From Nisaea sp. (GTDB taxonomy: Bacteria > Pseudomonadota > Alphaproteobacteria > Thalassobaculales > Thalassobaculaceae): a DNA stretch of 64,000 nt. Under the pieces are notes generated by a model, which saw nothing but the letters and a program-made list of their open reading frames with translations, had not been told where the DNA came from and ran no database searches. Position 1 is the first letter of the stretch; every line of letters starts with the position of its first letter. The stretch lies in contig NZ_JAXMNY010000006.1 in the NCBI RefSeq assembly GCF_034670185.1, forward strand, positions 62,001 to 126,000, given 5' to 3'. The translations under genes and the position numbers were made by a program. Shown one piece after another: positions 61,049 through 64,000 of this stretch.

Positions 61049-61813
61049 TCAGGTCGCGTAGTTCGAGCCTTCCTCGTCGAGGATCGCCTTCAGCTCGTCA
61101 AGATGCTGCTGTGATTGTCCCGGATAGTCGTCCAGTTCCTGCGCTGTCTTCTCGGCGATGTCGTCCGGTATCACACGCAGTTCCATGCCGGTCTGCAGGG
61201 CGCGGATATAGGTCTCCGCCGCGCGCTCGAAATAATACAGCCGGTTGAAGGTGTCCGCGACCGTGTCGCCGATCACCAGAATACCGTGATTGCCCATCAC
61301 CATGACCTTGACCTTCGGGTCGGTCAGCATGGTGGCGCAGCGCTCGCCCTCTTCCTCGAAGGCCAGCCCGCCATAGTCGTTGTCGATCACCATGCGGTTG
61401 TAGAAGGTGGCGCAGTTCTGGTCGATTGGCGGCAGACGGCTGTCTTTCAGGCTGGCAAGCACGGTGGCGTGGATCGAATGCACATGCATGACGCAGCGGG
61501 CATGCGGGCAGTGCCGGTGCACCGAGCCGTGCAGACCCCAGGCTGTCGGGTCCGGTGCGCCGGGGCGGCTCAGCACGTCAGGGTCGTTCGCATCCAGCTC
61601 CAGCAGGTCCGAGGCCTTGATGCGGGAGAAATGCATCTGGTTCGGGTTCATCAGGAAGCGGGTGCCGTCGTCGTTTGTCGCCAGCGAGAAATGATTCGCC
61701 ACCGCCTCATGCATGTCGAGCCGCGCGGTCCAGCGGAAAGCGGCGGCGAGATCGACGCGCTCCGGCCAGTAGCCGAGATTGCTTTTCAGGGTGAGGGCGA
61801 CGGGCGAGGACAT
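61049..61813 (-). CDS. class II aldolase/adducin family protein
   Basis: 254 residues. The zinc site is HVHSIHAT (His-x-His, about 104-111) with a further His in GNHGILVIGDTVADTFNRLYYFERAAETYIRAL (about 183-215). An earlier HCPHARCVM block is also conserved. It resembles fuculose-phosphate aldolase-like proteins used in varied sugar and hydroxyacid routes. The active-site Glu of true aldolases near residue 73 is not obvious, so decarboxylase-like or unknown activity is possible. It is monocistronic here. Confidence 0.83.
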   Translation of the reverse strand: MSSPVALTLKSNLGYWPERVDLAAAFRWTARLDMHEAVANHFSLATNDDGTRFLMNPNQMHFSRIKASDLLELDANDPDVLSRPGAPDPTAWGLHGSVHRHCPHARCVMHVHSIHATVLASLKDSRLPPIDQNCATFYNRMVIDNDYGGLAFEEEGERCATMLTDPKVKVMVMGNHGILVIGDTVADTFNRLYYFERAAETYIRALQTGMELRVIPDDIAEKTAQELDDYPGQSQQHLDELKAILDEEGSNYAT

Positions 61814-61962
61814 GGTGTGGTCTCCGGAAGGTATGGTCTTGCCGCAGAGTGCCGCGCCGTTGGTGTCTTCGCTACTGCAAAAATACGGATGCTGCGATTA
61901 GCGTTTCTTATCTGCCTTCTGTAATGACTGGACCCATTTCCATAACCGTCACCCCCCAACTC

Positions 61963-62048
61963 CGTCATCCCGGCCGGAGAGCCGGGACCCAGATGATCGT
62001 ATCGCTGCGCTCGCCTTCCCCTGGGTCCCGTTTTTCAACGGGATGACG
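61963..62048. repeat. palindromic intergenic repeat, copy C
   Basis: CGTCATCCCGGCC...GCCGGGACCCAG, then CTGGGTCCCG...CGGGATGACG. The outer ends pair as in copies A and B, but the right arm has a CGTTTTTCAACG loop instead of CTGCG(T/N)...CGCAG. It lies between the class II aldolase start and the end of the LysR gene, both on the minus strand. Confidence 0.75.
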
Positions 62049-62085
62049 ATTAAGGTAATAGAGGCGAAGAATTGAGACGAAAAAG

Positions 62086-62988
62086 CTAATCAAACTCTCC
62101 ACCGAGGCTCGCCAGCCAATCGAGCAGGCTACGGGTTGCGGCATCTTCGGCGCGGTCGAATGCCGTGACGGCATAGAAGCTGCTCGGCGGTGTCAGCGGA
62201 GCTTCTACCGGCACCACCAGTCGGCCTTCCGCGACATAGCCGCCGGTAATCGTGCGCCAGCCGAGCGCGACGCCACGTCCGGCAAGCGCCGCCTGGGTGG
62301 CCTGGACATAGTTCGAGAAGCGGAGCTGGACCGGATGGGTGGGACGGTCGAGGCCAAGAGCTGTCAGATAGTCCGTCCAGCCGAGCCAGTGCGGGTCCTT
62401 AACATCGACATGGATCAATGGAGCCGCGTGCAGTCTCTCCGGCGTCAGGGTCAGGCGTTCCGCCAACTCCGGTGTGCAGACAGGCTCGATCCGTTCTTCC
62501 AGCAGTGGCGTGACAGTGCCGTCGGACCAGTTGCCGTCGCCGAATCTGATGGCGATATCGACATCGCCCGCAATGGTCGGCGCGCCGCTTTCGGAGGTGA
62601 TGACATTCACCTGCACGTCCGGATGATCGCAGTAGAAACTCTCCAGATGCGGCATCAACCAGAGTGTGGCAACACCGACTGAGCAGGCCACCGTGACGTT
62701 CGATCCACGCTGCGCCTGATGGCGGCGGATCTCGTCGACGGCGCCTGAAATCCGGCCAAGCCCGTCTTCCGTCGCCCGCAGCAGGATTTCCCCCTCGGCC
62801 GTCAGAGAGGCGGGCCGGGTGTTCCGGTCGATCAGGCGCGCGCCGATATGGTCCTCAAGTTGCCGCAGGGATTGGCTGACGGCCGGCTGGGAGACATTCA
62901 GCGCCGCCGCAGCGGCGCGGAGGTTGTCCGTCCGGCAGACCGTCTCGAACACACCAAACAGGCGAAGCGGCGGCAGATGTCGGGACAT
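62086..62988 (-). CDS. LysR family transcriptional regulator (GcvA-like)
   Basis: 300 residues. The N-terminal HTH (LRLFGVFETVCRTDNLRAAAAALNVSQPAVSQSLRQLEDHIGARL, about 9-53) is GcvA-like, and the effector domain (about 95-290) contains TVACSVGVATLWLMPHLESFYCDHPDVQVNVIT. It is divergent from the dioxygenase gene at 63176 with inverted repeats between. It probably controls that gene, for example in carnitine or butyrobetaine use. Autoregulation is likely. Confidence 0.9.
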   Translation of the reverse strand: MSRHLPPLRLFGVFETVCRTDNLRAAAAALNVSQPAVSQSLRQLEDHIGARLIDRNTRPASLTAEGEILLRATEDGLGRISGAVDEIRRHQAQRGSNVTVACSVGVATLWLMPHLESFYCDHPDVQVNVITSESGAPTIAGDVDIAIRFGDGNWSDGTVTPLLEERIEPVCTPELAERLTLTPERLHAAPLIHVDVKDPHWLGWTDYLTALGLDRPTHPVQLRFSNYVQATQAALAGRGVALGWRTITGGYVAEGRLVVPVEAPLTPPSSFYAVTAFDRAEDAATRSLLDWLASLGGEFD

Positions 62989-63054
62989 GAAATAAGCTCA
63001 CCTTATCGAATGATCCGATTTTTCAGGCTTCTCACAGCCTTTGCGCAGGTTCAA

Positions 63055-63070
63055 GTTTTTCATTGAAAAC
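63055..63070. promoter_or_regulatory. inverted repeat GTTTT-N6-AAAAC in the LysR/dioxygenase intergenic region
   Basis: A dyad with perfect 5-bp arms midway between the divergent genes. A wider pair ACCTTAT (63000-63006) and ATAAGGT (63071-63077) surrounds it. Either may be the operator of the LysR protein; the evidence is geometry only. Confidence 0.35.
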
Positions 63071-63175
63071 ATAAGGTTAGTTGACGCGTGCGGGCCATCA
63101 ATTGGCTCGAATGCGACATTGAGACCGATTTTTTCTCTTATGAGGCGGTTTCAGCGCGGATAAGGAGCATTTGAT

Positions 63176-64000
63176 ATGCAGGCGCGAAAAGAAGGCGGTG
63201 TCATATTGCGCGATATGGGGCTTGAGGTAGGGTTCCCCGACGGAACTACGGCCTATTTCAATTACTTCTGGCTTCGCGATAACTGCAGGACATCTTTTGA
63301 CCCGGTGACGCGGGAACGCTCCTTTGACATTTTTGCCGAGGAGACTGCGCCGGAACCGGAGGCGGCGGTGCTGTCTGACGAGGCGCTGGACGTGGTCTGG
63401 CGCTGCGGCCACAGCAGCCGCTACTCGCTCGATTTTCTCGCCTCCTATGCGGCCGGAACGCCGCGGCCCGATCCGGCGGACTTGCCGCGCCGGGCCTGGT
63501 TCAGCGATCATTATCCGGATGTGCCCCGGTACTCCCAGCCGGCTCTTATGGCGGACCCGGATCTTCGGAAGGCCTGGTTCAAGACGATCTTGACCGAGGG
63601 TGTCGCACTGATCACGGACATGCCGGAAACGCCGGACGCCCTGGAGGTGACTGCCGCGTTGGCGGGTTATGTCAGGCCGAGCTTCTTCGGTAATTCGTTC
63701 GAGGTGATGACCCACATCAACCCGACCAACACGGCCTTCACGGCGCGTGCGCTGGAGCTGCATACCGACCTGCCGTCAGAGGAGTTCGCGCCGGGCGTCC
63801 AGTACCTGCATTGCGTCGCGAATTCGGTGGAAGGCGGCAACAGCGTTTTCGTCGATGCGGTCGCGGTCGCAAATGATTTTCGGGAGCAATACCCGGCTGA
63901 TTTCGAGCTGCTGGCGGAGACCGGGATCCCCTATTTTTGCGAACATGACGCCTTTGACATGCGGGCTCGCCAACGGGTCATCGAACTCGACGCTCACGGA
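63176..64000 (+). CDS. gamma-butyrobetaine dioxygenase-like TauD/TfdA enzyme (3' end outside window)
   Basis: The first 275 residues of a gene that continues past the right edge. AAGGAG lies eight bases before the ATG. The N-terminal DUF971-like domain (about 1-95) has FNYFWLRDNCRTSFDPVTRER. The TauD domain follows (DLPRRAWFSDHYPDVPRYS, FFGNSFEVMTHINPTNTAFTARALELHTDLPSEE), with the Fe(II)-binding His-x-Asp in LHTDLP near residue 200. The distal His lies beyond the window. Such enzymes hydroxylate gamma-butyrobetaine to carnitine or act on trimethyllysine. The divergent LysR gene is its probable regulator. Confidence 0.85.
   Translation, partial: MQARKEGGVILRDMGLEVGFPDGTTAYFNYFWLRDNCRTSFDPVTRERSFDIFAEETAPEPEAAVLSDEALDVVWRCGHSSRYSLDFLASYAAGTPRPDPADLPRRAWFSDHYPDVPRYSQPALMADPDLRKAWFKTILTEGVALITDMPETPDALEVTAALAGYVRPSFFGNSFEVMTHINPTNTAFTARALELHTDLPSEEFAPGVQYLHCVANSVEGGNSVFVDAVAVANDFREQYPADFELLAETGIPYFCEHDAFDMRARQRVIELDAHG

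Overview
The window is GC-rich, densely coded bacterial DNA. Short gaps, frequent 1-4 nt start/stop overlaps, a hemC-hemD-mic60-hemY block, a TIGR04372-type glycosyltransferase and a fused indolepyruvate ferredoxin oxidoreductase all point to an alphaproteobacterium. Marine Rhodospirillales are my best guess by overall gene style. That placement is inference; no rRNA or tRNA gene is present to test it.

Layout. (1) 1-6.8 kb: a minus-strand ring-cleavage operon (4-oxalomesaconate hydratase, XylE-like extradiol dioxygenase, 4-carboxy-4-hydroxy-2-oxoadipate aldolase, 4-oxalomesaconate tautomerase, NAD-dependent oxidoreductase) faces a divergent LysR-type regulator with two DNA-binding domains. 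A dienelactone hydrolase and a type II dehydroquinase follow. (2) 6.8-15.3 kb: a His/Met-rich outer-membrane barrel with a DUF2946 partner (probably copper related), a histidine kinase with a small secreted partner, LysE exporter plus hydroxyaspartate-aldolase-like enzyme, a second kinase with a periplasmic solute-binding domain, and a DNA glycosylase. (3) 15.3-18.1 kb: two tandem paralogues joining a helical-repeat domain to a glycosyltransferase-like domain. (4) 18.3-29.3 kb: a beta-hydroxyacid dehydrogenase/aldehyde dehydrogenase pair, an RTX protein with an N-terminal DUF4347 domain, an AraC regulator, a DUF3750 protein and the fused indolepyruvate oxidoreductase. (5) 29.5-38.6 kb: UDP-glucuronate 4-epimerase, pirin/WrbA with a divergent LysR, a TPR protein, a TIGR04372 glycosyltransferase, a collapsed ArnT-like glycosyltransferase carrying seven CCTCACCG repeats, its surviving GT2 and LABN partners, PhnM and a membrane protein. 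(6) 38.6-48.3 kb: tsaD-gpsA-EVE divergent from hemC-hemD-mic60-hemY, then hemF between two unrecognised Ser/Thr-rich proteins. (7) 48.3-58.4 kb: a DUF1285-NUDIX-CCA-hydratase operon divergent from a MoxR-DUF58-DUF4159-VWA-like operon. (8) 58.4-64 kb: cytochrome b561, asparagine synthetase, class II aldolase, and a LysR gene divergent from a gamma-butyrobetaine dioxygenase that runs off the end.

Functional themes are aromatic and amino-acid-derived carbon use, haem synthesis with inner-membrane architecture, and envelope glycan or lipid modification. A palindromic repeat of about 85 bp occurs in three intergenic spaces. The most unusual features are the octamer-repeat scar in the ArnT-like gene, the double-HTH LysR beside a gallate-type operon that uses a type I dioxygenase, and the DUF4347-RTX protein with a caspase-like His/Cys pair. 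No CRISPR array, phage or insertion sequence was seen.
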